Of a stretch of DNA of 64,000 nucleotides, positions 47,355-56,259 are shown in pieces. Every line of letters begins with the position of its first letter. Position 1 is the first letter of the stretch. A program made the translations under genes and the position numbers. The DNA is from Pseudomonas linyingensis (GTDB lineage: Bacteria > Pseudomonadota > Gammaproteobacteria > Pseudomonadales > Pseudomonadaceae): NCBI RefSeq assembly GCF_900109175.1, contig NZ_FNZE01000006.1, forward strand, positions 124,001 through 188,000, given 5' to 3'. The notes beneath the pieces are model-generated. The model ran no database searches, was not told the DNA's origin, and worked only from the letters and a program-made list of their open reading frames with translations.

Positions 47355-47471
47355 GGTGGTCGTCCAGATAGGGGCCTGTGGTGGGTCTGGGACCATCCTT
47401 GGTTCGCGTGTCTTGGTGACGCGTCGTCCGTGCTCTCTCGGTTTTCGCCTGGACAGCTGCGCGTGTGCGGT

Positions 47472-48197
47472 TCAGGAGAAATGTTCGTGGGCGATCTTCC
47501 ACGGGGTATCGATAACCAGGCGTTCGGCCTGGATATCGCCGACGATGCGTGCAGCGTGCTCCATGCCCTCGGCTAGCGCGGGAGGGCGATGCTGGATGTT
47601 GTGGGCATCGCTGGCGAGGATGGTGACCAGCCCGTATTCGAGCAGGGCATGGGCGATGAGCCGCGCGGGCTCGCCGAAGTGGCCGGCTACTGCGCCGGCG
47701 GTCACCTGCAGCAGGCAGCCCTGTTCGAGGAACGGCTTCAGCTTTCGCGGACAGGCCATGACACCCTTGTTGCGCTCTGGGTGGGCGATCATCGGCATGA
47801 CGTCATGCTGCAGCAACCACTCGGTCAGGCGCTCGGCGCCGAAAGGCACCTCGCTGTGGGGCAGCTCGAGCAGCATCACCCGCTTGCCGTGCCATGTTCC
47901 CAGGAAGGGCAGGGTGCCCTGCTCGATGCCGAGCATCAGTTCCGTGCCGTAGCGCACTTCGGCGGCGGCGGCGATCTGAAGCGGGATGCCGGCCTCCTGC
48001 AGGCCGGTCACCAGCAGCTCCCGAGCGGCTGCGATGCTGGCGATGGTGTTGTCGTAGCGGCCGGGATGTATGTGCGGGGTGCAGACCAGGTGGGTTATGC
48101 CCTGCTCGACGGCCATGCGTGCCAGTTGCAACGCCGTTTCGAGGTCGGGTGCCCCGTCGTCGATGCCGGGCAGCAGGTGGTTGTGCAGGTCGATCAT
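47472..48197 (-). CDS. PHP-type tyrosine-protein phosphatase (CpsB/YwqE-like), copy 2
   Basis: Encodes 241 residues, the same length as copy 1, with identical metal motifs: DLHNHLLPGIDDG, CTPHIHPGRYDN, IAHPERNKG and SDAHN. Differences are concentrated near residues 50-80. It should dephosphorylate Wzc copy 2. It starts 37 bases after the wzc stop with no inserted genes, in contrast to module 1. Confidence 0.93.
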   Translation of the reverse strand: MIDLHNHLLPGIDDGAPDLETALQLARMAVEQGITHLVCTPHIHPGRYDNTIASIAAARELLVTGLQEAGIPLQIAAAAEVRYGTELMLGIEQGTLPFLGTWHGKRVMLLELPHSEVPFGAERLTEWLLQHDVMPMIAHPERNKGVMACPRKLKPFLEQGCLLQVTAGAVAGHFGEPARLIAHALLEYGLVTILASDAHNIQHRPPALAEGMEHAARIVGDIQAERLVIDTPWKIAHEHFS

Positions 48198-48234
48198 GGG
48201 ACTGATCCTGGATTTTCAGGGCCCGAACACCGGG

Positions 48235-50499
48235 CTAGGCTTTTGATCCTTGGGTGGTCTGTGCATCCGTTTTCTGCGGGTTGGTGTAACCGTAGTAGTC
48301 GTAGTAGCCGCCGTAGTGATAGCCATGCTTCTGTGCTTTCTTGATGTCCACCTGGTTGAGAACCACACCGGTCACTGGAGAGTTGCTCTGCAGCAACTGG
48401 CCGACGCCTCTCCTGGCCAGCGGTACTGAAGTCGACTCGGACTTGATCACGTAGATCTGCGCGTCGGCATGGATGGCCAGAATTGTGGCGTCGCTGACGG
48501 CCTGAATCGGTGGCGAGTCGATGATTACCCGGTCGTAGCTGTCCTTCAGCTGCTCGATAAGCTTGGTGAAGCGCTCCGAGGACAACAGCTCCAACGGGTT
48601 CGGTGGCACGGCGCCGGCGCACAGCATGTCGATGCCTTCGATGGTCTTGATGCATTCATCGACCTTGGCGGTGCCGGCGATCAGGTTGGCCAGACCTGGG
48701 GTGCCGACTGGAAACTTGAAATTCTTGGCCAGGGTCGGGCGGCGCAGGTCGGCGTCGACCAGCAGCACCTTCTCCATCTGGCCGAAGGCGTAGGCCAGGT
48801 TGGCGGCCACTGTGCTCTTGCCTTCGCCGGGGATGGAGGAAGTGACCACCAGAATGCGGTGAGGGTCGCTCATCCCGGACAGCACCAGGCTGGTGCGGAT
48901 GGTGCGGATAGACTCGCTGAAGCTCTTGTCCTCGTTGCTGCTGAACAGGCTGGCGATCTGGCTACGATGCTTGTTCTTGACCAGCGGCAGGATGCCCAGT
49001 ACCGGCAGGTTGAGCTTGGCTTCGACTTCCTCGGCACCCTTGAAAGTGTTGTTGAGCATCTCCAGCAGCAGGCTGAGGCCGATACCGGCCATCAGGGCGA
49101 GGATGCCGGCCATGGAAATTATCAGGCTCTTCTGCGGCTTGATGGGCTGGGTAGGCACGACGGACTGGTCAACCACTCGGGCGTTGGCGGTTTCCAGGTC
49201 GGAGGTGGCTGCCGTTTCCTTCAGGCGAGTCATGAAGGTGTCGTACAGGGCGCGGTTGGCCTCCACTTCGCGCTGCAATTCGCGGATCTGGAACTCCTTG
49301 CGGGAGATCTTCTGGATCTGTGCCTTGTTGGCATCTACCGAGGCCTGCAGCGAGTTCTCGTTGGCTACCGCCAGCTGGTAGTTGCGCTCAATGCCGGCGA
49401 CGATCTGTTCGACCTGGCCGCGCAGACTGGCCGAGGCTGCTTTGAGGTCTGAGCGCGCGGCCTCAAGTGCCGGATGGCGGTCACCGTAGCGTTTGGAGAG
49501 CTCATCGACCTTGGCGCGGGCCCTCGCTTCATCGGCCTTGAACTGTTGGATGAGCGGGTGGCCGAGGACCGCCGGGATGGTGGCAAGCTTTGCCCAGCCA
49601 CCACGGCGCATGGACTCCACCTGACGGTATTGACTCTGCGCTTCGGCGCGCTGGCGGCGGGCGTCAATCATGCGGTCGCTGGTGGCCGACAGTTCTGCGG
49701 CGTTGATCGTCGAGACGCCGCCAATGTCCACCAGGTTCTCCTTCTCACGGAATGCCTGCAGCTTGTCTTCGGCCTCCTTCAGCTTGGTGCGCAGCTCCAG
49801 CATGCGGGTGTTCATCCAGTTGGTAGCGGTCATGGACATCTCCATGGTCGCGTCCAGCTGGCCCTCGATGAAGCCGTTGGCCATGGCGTTGGCAGCTTTG
49901 GCTGCCATGCGCGGGTCGGCCATTTCGACCTGCAACTGGACCAGCTGGCTCTTGCCGAGTGGTGCAATGCTGACGCGCTTCATGAAGGTCTTGGTGACCT
50001 CGTCGAAAATCTTCGCTTCGGTCGGGTCGACACCTTCTTCCAGGTCTTCCGGCAGGATGACTGGAATGGCCTCGCCGATGCTGAAGCTGGCCAGCAGGCC
50101 GCCAATGTCGATTAGTGGTTCTGGCTGCTGGCGTGGGTCGAATTCGGGATGTGTGGTCAGGTTCAATTTCTTGACCACGCGCTCAGCGAGGGCGCGAGAC
50201 TTGAGCAGCTCGAACTGGGTCAGCAGATATTCGTTACCCATACCTTCGGGGTCGTAGACTTGTTCGATGGAGACAACGTTGGCTGATTTGTGCTCGATCA
50301 GCAGGGTGCTGGTGGCGCGGTAGGTTGGGGTTATGACGAAGGTCCCCAACGCAGTCACCATCATGACGATGAGCACCAGTGCGAGAATGCTCCACTTGCG
50401 CCGCCAGAGGATCTGCCATATCTGCAGTATGTCTGGAGCGTCATTTGCCAGACGCTGGGCAATCCAGTTGCGTTCTCTGGCACTGACAGTCATGTCCAT
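48235..50499 (-). CDS. wzc: Wzc-type polysaccharide co-polymerase / tyrosine autokinase, copy 2
   Basis: Encodes 754 residues with the same order as copy 1: first helix near 37-58, coiled periplasmic part, second helix near 460, kinase domain with SSIPGEGKST, LLVDADLRRP and VIIDSPP. The tail is GYHYGGYYDYYGY (seven tyrosines) followed by a longer Thr/Gln-rich end. Long blocks are identical to copy 1, for example from FELLKSRALAERVV to NLTTHPEFDPR, while the N-terminus and the first helix differ. It is 25 bases after the OPX gene and probably pairs with it. Confidence 0.95.
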   Translation of the reverse strand: MDMTVSARERNWIAQRLANDAPDILQIWQILWRRKWSILALVLIVMMVTALGTFVITPTYRATSTLLIEHKSANVVSIEQVYDPEGMGNEYLLTQFELLKSRALAERVVKKLNLTTHPEFDPRQQPEPLIDIGGLLASFSIGEAIPVILPEDLEEGVDPTEAKIFDEVTKTFMKRVSIAPLGKSQLVQLQVEMADPRMAAKAANAMANGFIEGQLDATMEMSMTATNWMNTRMLELRTKLKEAEDKLQAFREKENLVDIGGVSTINAAELSATSDRMIDARRQRAEAQSQYRQVESMRRGGWAKLATIPAVLGHPLIQQFKADEARARAKVDELSKRYGDRHPALEAARSDLKAASASLRGQVEQIVAGIERNYQLAVANENSLQASVDANKAQIQKISRKEFQIRELQREVEANRALYDTFMTRLKETAATSDLETANARVVDQSVVPTQPIKPQKSLIISMAGILALMAGIGLSLLLEMLNNTFKGAEEVEAKLNLPVLGILPLVKNKHRSQIASLFSSNEDKSFSESIRTIRTSLVLSGMSDPHRILVVTSSIPGEGKSTVAANLAYAFGQMEKVLLVDADLRRPTLAKNFKFPVGTPGLANLIAGTAKVDECIKTIEGIDMLCAGAVPPNPLELLSSERFTKLIEQLKDSYDRVIIDSPPIQAVSDATILAIHADAQIYVIKSESTSVPLARRGVGQLLQSNSPVTGVVLNQVDIKKAQKHGYHYGGYYDYYGYTNPQKTDAQTTQGSKA

Positions 50500-50524
50500 T
50501 TCTGGGAGCCCCTGCTCAAAAGAA

Positions 50525-51067
50525 TCAGAAGAAACCCTGGTCGATGGTGATGGTGTCGCCCGGCATCACCAAGGTGTCGAGTGTGGCGGGTTCCGGCCTG
50601 CGCTCGGGGTCTTGGTCGCGGATGATGGTGATGCGGTTTTCCGACGCGCGTTCGGTCAGGCCGCCTGCCAGCGCCACGGCACGGCGAAGGGTCAGACCTG
50701 GTTGGAAGGCATAGCCACCAGGGGTTTTCACTTCGCCGCTGATGAAGAACTCGCGGTATTTGAGAATGCTGACCGACACCCGGGGATCGATCAGATAGCT
50801 ACCCTTGAGACGCTCCGTGAGGGTGCGCTCGATCTCGGAAGCCATCTTGCCTCCAGCCCGCACGTCGCCGAGGAATGGGTAGGAGAAGATGCCCGCATCG
50901 TTGAGGCGGACCTCTGCGAAGCTCAGGTCTGGCTCGCCGAAGACACTGATGCTGATGACATCACCCGAGGCCAACTTGTAGGTGGAGTCGGTTTCGGCCA
51001 GCACGCCGCTGCTGAGCGGAAGGAGCAGGCTCAGGCACAGAGTCAGAATGTAATGGCGGAGAATCAT
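50525..51067 (-). CDS. short Wza-type polysaccharide export (OPX) protein, copy 2
   Basis: Encodes 180 residues with signal peptide (LTLCLSLLLPLSSGVLA) and poly_export plus SLBB parts, starting YKLASGDVISISVFGE, with ISGEVKTPGGYAFQPGLTLRRAVALAGG and the terminal GDTITIDQGFF shared with copy 1. As in copy 1 there is no lipobox and no pore-forming C-terminal helix. The ATG at 51067 opens the signal peptide; 37 codons of open frame upstream are not conserved. No barrel gene accompanies it. Confidence 0.88.
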   Translation of the reverse strand: MILRHYILTLCLSLLLPLSSGVLAETDSTYKLASGDVISISVFGEPDLSFAEVRLNDAGIFSYPFLGDVRAGGKMASEIERTLTERLKGSYLIDPRVSVSILKYREFFISGEVKTPGGYAFQPGLTLRRAVALAGGLTERASENRITIIRDQDPERRPEPATLDTLVMPGDTITIDQGFF

Positions 51068-51307
51068 GAGGCACGGTCTCCCTGTTGAAGCCAGGTCGTG
51101 AACAGAGCTGTCGTCAGCTCCCGAAAACTTGCTGCATCGACTGCTGGAGTTACTGGCCGGAATTGCTGGTGATCTCAATACGATGTGGTCTGAAGCAGGT
51201 GGAGCTGATCTTGTCGATATCGTCCTCGCTTTGCATTCGTCTGTGGGAGGGGGGGCTGCCAGCTTTACTGGCCGCCCCTGTGGCCATCAACTCTACGGTT
51301 GTCCACG

Positions 51308-51592
51308 TCAGCTTCGGCTTGCTTTGGGCATTGCCGGAGTCGCCGGGGTGGCCGGAGTCGCGGGAGTCGCGGGAGTGCCTTGTGAGCCCGGACTCGCCGG
51401 TGTAGCCGGATTGGCTGGCGTGGCTGGTGTTGCCGGCGTGCCTTGGCTCGTTTGGGTATTGGCCTTCTCGTTGTTGGCGGCGAGGAGGAAACTGCCCGCT
51501 GCCGTCAGGTCGCTCGGCGCTGCAGGGGCCGCAAGCGCCAAGGGTGCGGTCAGCGCCAGTGCCAGGGATAGAGTGTTCAGAGTCTTGCGCAT
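51308..51592 (-). CDS. small secreted Pro/Ala/Thr repeat protein of unknown function
   Basis: Encodes 94 residues: signal peptide MRKTLNTLSLALALTAPLALA, a short unique part (SDLTAAGSFLLAANNEK), then PAT/PAN triplet repeats broken by GSQG, ending MPKASRS. The signal peptide and the GAGGA ribosome site match those of the Ala-rich protein in module 1, but the repeat type differs. It is the first gene after ops 2 and lies 240 bases before the OPX gene; that gap has no clear gene. Proposed as a functional counterpart of the module 1 protein; function unknown. Confidence 0.65.
   Translation of the reverse strand: MRKTLNTLSLALALTAPLALAAPAAPSDLTAAGSFLLAANNEKANTQTSQGTPATPATPANPATPASPGSQGTPATPATPATPATPAMPKASRS
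51333..51452. repeat. 9-bp in-frame repeats in the small secreted protein gene
   Basis: Degenerate tandem units of the form GCCGGAGTC / GCGGGAGTC / GCTGGCGTG (plus strand) encode repeating P-A-T or P-A-N triplets on the minus strand. Unit changes keep the frame, so length variation between strains is likely. Confidence 0.7.
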
Positions 51593-51792
51593 ATCGAATG
51601 TCCTCGCGAGCAAACCAGACGGTCATCTGAAGGCTAGATCATCAATTCTCATGCGCTGCTGGCGCGCTAGATAACACGCGACAAGCGGTATGTGCGCGGG
51701 CCGTGATGTATGTCGGCAGCGGGCGATGGTCATGACTCGAATGAGGCGCTGCACTTGGTCGGTTACCCGGTGGTTGCTATTTGACAACGTCA

Positions 51793-51810
51793 TTCAGGCA
51801 CGCTACCGCC
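51793..51810 (-). promoter_or_regulatory. ops element 2 (RfaH recruitment site)
   Basis: The minus-strand sequence GGCGGTAGCGTGCCTGAA is identical over 18 bases to ops 1 at 25663-25680 and contains the E. coli ops core. The upstream flank is also similar (ATCTTGT versus ATCCTGG). It lies 200 bases before the first gene of operon 2, in the correct orientation for leftward transcription. Confidence 0.85.
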
Positions 51811-52633
51811 ACAAGATTTTTCGCTGTTTCTTGAGTGCGAGAGTTATTTGGGTTGGACGACTTGCCCATCAGGGAATAGTGGGTGGTGTGCCTATGGACG
51901 GAGTGTAGTGCGGCTTTTTGAGTCGTAAAGTCGACGTTGCTGTGTTTGGGTTTTGTGCTCGAGCTGACGATTGGTCCATTTTTTGACGCGCAGTGGGCTA
52001 TTCTGTTTGGACGCACGGATATGTGAGGGGAAGGGGATGAGGGTGTCGCTCGAGGGGCAATGAAGTCTGCCTGGACTTCCGATCAGGCTTCAGGGATGAG
52101 CTTTGAATAGGTGGGGTAGTTGCGCCTGCGTATCCGGTTTTTTGCATTGAAAACCAGAGGTTGGCCGCTGCACTGGCGCAAGGCTTGTTTGCGCTTGTGC
52201 ATTCGTCGTGCACTCGGCGAATTGTGCGGATGACTTTGTCTTGGATATGTTTTTTATAGAATAAAGTATGGATGGAGTTCTGGTTTTTTGTTTTCAAGTG
52301 ATACGGATTTATGGTGTGGGTTGTTTGGTGTTTTCACCGTATTGTTGATTGCGTTGTTTTTTTTTTTGATTGATTTTTTGTGGCTGAGATTTGTTGGTTT
52401 CGGCCCTTTGCTGTGGGTTGCTGTAGGGGCTTGTTTATTTTTCATTATCTTCTGGTGTTGATTTTGTCTTTGGTCTGGTGATCGCTGCGCGGCGCGGGCA
52501 ATTTTTTAGATGCGCACTCAAGCTGTTGATTGGCTTGAAAAAATAAATTCGTATCGCGTGTCATGAGTATGTGGAGCTTATGTTGTAGTGGCATCGCCCA
52601 TGTGCGTTTCAGTCTCGCCAAGCATACAAAATG

Positions 52634-52663
52634 GAATGCTATGTGCCTTGGCATATAGCATTC
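52634..52663 (-). terminator. probable terminator after the hybrid histidine kinase
   Basis: A 14-bp inverted repeat (GAATGCTATGTGCC at 52634-52647 and GGCATATAGCATTC at 52650-52663, one G-T pair) lies about 50 bases beyond the kinase stop codon. On the minus strand it is followed by CATTTTG, a short T run, consistent with a weak intrinsic terminator separating the kinase from operon 2. Confidence 0.5.
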
Positions 52664-52712
52664 GTTCTTTCACCAATGGCAGGTATCCCTCGGAGCTTGT
52701 GCCGGTAAACCG

Positions 52713-55640
52713 CTACTGGATGCTGGTGGGGATATGGCGCTGAATGCCGATCCGCAACACCGCATCCCGCAGGAGCTGGATCTTCAGCGGCTTGGTCAGG
52801 TAGCTGGCGACGTTGAGGTCGCTGACCATGGCCAGGTCTTCCGGCAGCGCCCCGGCGCTGATGATGATTACCGGCAGCTCGCTGGTGCGGGCATGCTTGC
52901 GCAGGCTGCGCAGCAGGCTGTCGCCCTGCAGGTCCGGCAGGTCGATGTCGAGCAGCAGCAGTTCCGGCGGGTTCTCGGTGACCCAGTGCAGGGCCTCTAG
53001 GCCGTTTTCCATCACGTCGACATCGCCGATGTCCGCCAGGGCCTTTTGCACCAGGACCTGGCTGGCGTGGTCGTCCTCCACGTAGAGGATGCGCAGCGGC
53101 GGGGCGCCATGGTTTTGTGCGGGGCTCCCTTGGGTCGTTTCCCTTTGCAGGGTCGGGCTGAACGGGAGTTCGATCCAGAAGGTGCTGCCGATACCCGGCT
53201 CGCTGCTGAAGCCGAGCTTGCCGTTCATCAGTTCGGCCAGTTCGCGGCTGAGGACCAGGCCGATGCCGGTGCCCTTGATCGTGCTGTTTTCATGGCCGAG
53301 GCGCTGGAACGGCTTGAACAGCAGGGCCTGTTTGTCTTCGCTGATGCCGAAACCGGTGTCCTCGACGATCAGCCGCAGGCTGGTCGGGGTGGTCTTGTAG
53401 CTGAGCGAGATGTGGCCGTGCGGACGGTTGTATTTCACCGCATTGCTCAGCAGGTTGAGCAGGGTCTGGCGCAGCCGGCGCGGCTCTGCGCGAACCAGCA
53501 GGCTGCCTTCGGGCAGGTGGGTTTCCAGGTGCAGGTGGTGTTCCCGGGCCTGAGGGCGGACCAGTTCGATGCACTCGCTCATGATCTGCCGGGCGTCGAC
53601 GGTTTCCAGGCTCACGCTGGTCTTCTGTGCTTCGATGTGGGCCAGGTCGAGGATGTCGTCGACCAGCATGCACAGGTGGTTGCTGGCGCCGAGGATTTCG
53701 CCGGCGTACTGGCTCAGGCCGGCCTCTTCCGGGCGGTCGAGCAGCTCCAGCTGGATCATCTGGGCAAAGCCCTGCACGGCGTTGAGCGGGGTGCGCAGCT
53801 CGTGGCTCATGCTCGACAGGAAGCGGGTCTTGGCGATGTTGGCGGCCTGGGCCTGCTGGCTGGCCTCGCGGAGGGCTTCCTGGGAGGCCTTGAGGACGTC
53901 GATGTCGACGTGGGTGCCCGCCAGGCGCTGGATATGGCCGTCGCCGTCGCTGCTGACCACGCGACCTCGACTGAGCAGCCAGTGATAGATGCCACTGTGG
54001 TCGCTGAAGCGGTATTCAATGGTGTAATCGTCGCCAGGGCGCTGCTCGGGGTGTTCGTGGCAGATGATGACGGCTTCCACGTCGTCGGGGTGAACCCGGG
54101 CGTAGAAGCTGTCCAGCGCCATGTCCGGCCCGCTCAGGCCGAAACGCTCGATGAAGCGGCCCTGAATATGGACGCTGCGCCGGACGAGGTCGATTGTCCA
54201 GAGGCTTTCGGTGGTGGAGTCGAGCACCAGTTCCAGCTGGCCCTGGGCCTGCTGGCGGGTGGTTTCGCTATGGGCCAGCTGTTCGCCCATGGCGGCGGCG
54301 GCCGTGGCCATCTGGTCGAGTTCGGTGATGTCCGAATGCGCGCGTGCAGGGCTCCAGTGGCCCTGGCCAATCTGCGCCATCATGCCGGTGACGCCGTTCA
54401 TCGGTTGCTGCAGTTGGTGGCTGAGCTGGCGCGAACGCAGCCACATGGCGGCGAAGAACAGCAGGTAGAACAGGACCATGCCGGCGATCAGCAGGTAGCC
54501 GATCTGCTGGTAGCGGGCGGCGAGGGCGTTGGTCTTGCTGAAGATCGCCGCCTCGTCGACCACGGTGATGAGTTTCCAGCCGGTTTCCGGGATGGTCGCC
54601 CAGGCGGCCAGTTTCGGTTGGCCGTCGAGGTTGAGGGACTCGATGCCGGTCTGGCTGCGGCTGATGGCCTGGGCCAGGTGGGCGCTGTCCACGCGCTTGG
54701 CCAGGTTGAAGTCGGCCGGCTTGAAGATTTCCTGACGGATGGCTTCGTCGTAGGAGTGCTCGGTCAGTTCGGCGAGGGCGAAGTCCTGCTCGCCCTGTGG
54801 CGGCAGGGCCATGATGTTCAGCTCGCCACTGACCAGCATGGCGTAGCCGTTCCAGCTCACCTGTAGTCCGGCGATTTCCTTGAGGATGCTGTCGACGGTG
54901 ATGTCGAGGCCGGCCACGCCTTCCAGGAAGTCGCCGCGGTAGACCGGCGCCAAGGCGGACATCATCCAGCCATGTCCGGCCGGGTCGACGTAGATGTCGG
55001 TCCAGACCACCTTGCGCTGCGGGTTGTGGCGGGCGTCGGCCAGATAGTAGAAGTTGTAGTCGGGGATGACCATGTCGTGCGGGTACTGCTCCGGGGTGAA
55101 GAACCACGGATAGATCCGGTTGTAGCTGTCCCAGGTGTTGAAGTAGAGCGAGGCAATCAGCTTGTTGGAGGCCTGCAGGCTTTTCATCAATGGGTCGAGC
55201 TGGGCCAGGCGTAGGACGCGGTCGAGGTCCTGCTGCTCCGCCGGGGTGCTGTTGGCATAGAAGGAGGCGGCGCGTCCGTCATCTGTCTTGGTGTAGAGCA
55301 CGCCATCCGGAGTGCGCGCGTGGCGTTGGCGCTCGAGTTCGTCGACCAGGTATTCCTTGCGCAGCAGGACGCTGCCGACCTGCTCGCGATAGAGGTCGGT
55401 GAGTTTGCCGATGGTGGCCAGGCGCTCGCTGACCAGCTGGGCTTCCTGCTGGGCGGCGGTCTGCAGATCGCTCAGGGCGGTTTCGCGCAGGTGGTCGATC
55501 TGCGCTTCGCGGATCGAGCTGTTGGTCAGCAGGTAGGCGGCGATCAGTACGGTTTCGACCAGTACCAGCGGGATCAGCGCGCTTTGTACGAATGCTCGCC
55601 ACATCCAGCCGCGGAGGGAGGTTTTCGGGTGTTCCTGCAT
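52713..55640 (-). CDS. hybrid sensor histidine kinase (dCache-PAS-HisKA-HATPase-REC)
   Basis: Encodes 975 residues. Helix 1 (about 20-40) and helix 2 (about 378-400) bracket a dCache-like periplasmic sensor with WTDIYVDPAGHGWMMS landmarks; a HAMP-like linker, a PAS domain near 470-590 (YRFSDHSGIYHWLLSRG), HisKA with SHELRTPLNA (H613), HATPase_c with NLLSNAVKYNR and the G boxes VEDTGFGIS and GTGIGLVLSRE, then a receiver domain with DIDLPDLQG (phospho-acceptor D898) and the Lys of YLTKPL. No output regulator is encoded next to it. Signal and target are unknown; a role in controlling the polysaccharide locus is only suggested by position. Confidence 0.92.
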   Translation of the reverse strand: MQEHPKTSLRGWMWRAFVQSALIPLVLVETVLIAAYLLTNSSIREAQIDHLRETALSDLQTAAQQEAQLVSERLATIGKLTDLYREQVGSVLLRKEYLVDELERQRHARTPDGVLYTKTDDGRAASFYANSTPAEQQDLDRVLRLAQLDPLMKSLQASNKLIASLYFNTWDSYNRIYPWFFTPEQYPHDMVIPDYNFYYLADARHNPQRKVVWTDIYVDPAGHGWMMSALAPVYRGDFLEGVAGLDITVDSILKEIAGLQVSWNGYAMLVSGELNIMALPPQGEQDFALAELTEHSYDEAIRQEIFKPADFNLAKRVDSAHLAQAISRSQTGIESLNLDGQPKLAAWATIPETGWKLITVVDEAAIFSKTNALAARYQQIGYLLIAGMVLFYLLFFAAMWLRSRQLSHQLQQPMNGVTGMMAQIGQGHWSPARAHSDITELDQMATAAAAMGEQLAHSETTRQQAQGQLELVLDSTTESLWTIDLVRRSVHIQGRFIERFGLSGPDMALDSFYARVHPDDVEAVIICHEHPEQRPGDDYTIEYRFSDHSGIYHWLLSRGRVVSSDGDGHIQRLAGTHVDIDVLKASQEALREASQQAQAANIAKTRFLSSMSHELRTPLNAVQGFAQMIQLELLDRPEEAGLSQYAGEILGASNHLCMLVDDILDLAHIEAQKTSVSLETVDARQIMSECIELVRPQAREHHLHLETHLPEGSLLVRAEPRRLRQTLLNLLSNAVKYNRPHGHISLSYKTTPTSLRLIVEDTGFGISEDKQALLFKPFQRLGHENSTIKGTGIGLVLSRELAELMNGKLGFSSEPGIGSTFWIELPFSPTLQRETTQGSPAQNHGAPPLRILYVEDDHASQVLVQKALADIGDVDVMENGLEALHWVTENPPELLLLDIDLPDLQGDSLLRSLRKHARTSELPVIIISAGALPEDLAMVSDLNVASYLTKPLKIQLLRDAVLRIGIQRHIPTSIQ

Positions 55641-55881
55641 ACCTAGGGGTCTCGAGCGCTCTGGGTTGGGGGCTGCGCAGGCAAGAAAATCGCTTTTTCA
55701 GTTCGTGGCGCACCACCTTTGCGGGCTGGCGGATGCCTTTATGCGTTTATGATAATTCAAAGCGTCAGTTTTGTGACGTAATTTGCATAACTGAATTCCG
55801 TCATGTTGCCTTCGGTGAGGTCTTTCTGCTTGGTGGAAATGCCGGCTGGCGAGCCCGAGCGGCTGTTTTTCGCTTGCCGGG

Positions 55882-55909
55882 TTGTAACTTGGGCGCGAGT
55901 CGCTACAAT
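55882..55909 (+). promoter_or_regulatory. sigma70-type promoter of ffs
   Basis: TTGTAA (55882-55887) and TACAAT (55904-55909) are separated by 16 bases. Initiation about seven bases later, near 55916, would give a leader of some 24 bases before the mature 4.5S RNA, as in the E. coli precursor that RNase P trims. Confidence 0.6.
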
Positions 55910-55940
55910 GGCCCCGCTCGCTGCAAGGCGGGTACGTTAT

Positions 55941-56050
55941 GGTGGCCCTGTCGGTCCCTCCGCAACGATTAGCCGTCAACCTGGTCAGGCCCGGAAGGGA
56001 GCAGCCACAGCGGTGACATCGTGTGCCGGAGTGTGGCTGGCGGGGCCATC
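55941..56050 (+). ncRNA. ffs: 4.5S RNA (signal recognition particle RNA)
   Basis: The region has the conserved SRP RNA core: CAGGCCCGGAAGGGAGCAGCC (read as CAGG-CCGGAAGG-AGCAGCC) in the apical part and GTGTGCCGG in the 3' strand, matching E. coli 4.5S. The ends GGTGGCCC (55941) and GGGGCCATC (56050) pair over eight base pairs with one G-U, closing the single long hairpin of the small bacterial type. Partner of Ffh in membrane-protein targeting. The exact ends are inferred from pairing. It precedes dnaX by about 210 bases in which no gene is seen. Confidence 0.92.
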
Positions 56051-56259
56051 TCCATTTCTGCCCCTGGAAAACTCGCTTCCCGGGGTGCCCGCCCCAGGCG
56101 CGGCAGTCCGCACCGAGCCTGCAAGGGGCATGTCAGTGCGCAGATCCAGTTCGCAGGTTTGCCACAGCTCCAGGTCCCTCGTCTCGAGGTCGGGTGCAAT
56201 TTATCCCGCGCTTCGCTAGCATGACGCCCCACGCTTAACAGTCGCAGCGAACAGATTCG

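Larger units (their letters stand above)
51593..52712. other. about 1.1 kb intergenic leader, AT-rich in its distal part
   Basis: No convincing gene is seen. Short open frames on the minus strand at 51998-52297 and 52254-52445 lack a good ribosome site and recognisable motifs. The proximal 200 bases form the operon 2 leader with ops 2; the part from about 52240 to 52450 is AT-rich with a 12-T run near 52360 and may hold the promoter or bind an H-NS-type (MvaT) silencer. I could not assign -35/-10 elements with confidence. Confidence 0.6.

Noticed and set aside
51998-52445. Two short minus-strand frames (99 and 63 codons) in the operon 2 leader
   Set aside because: Low-complexity, Lys/Asn-rich products from AT-rich DNA, no clear ribosome site and no recognisable domain.
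53046-54866. 606-codon + strand frame opposite the hybrid kinase
   Set aside because: Antisense shadow of a strong kinase frame with no ribosome site or motif.
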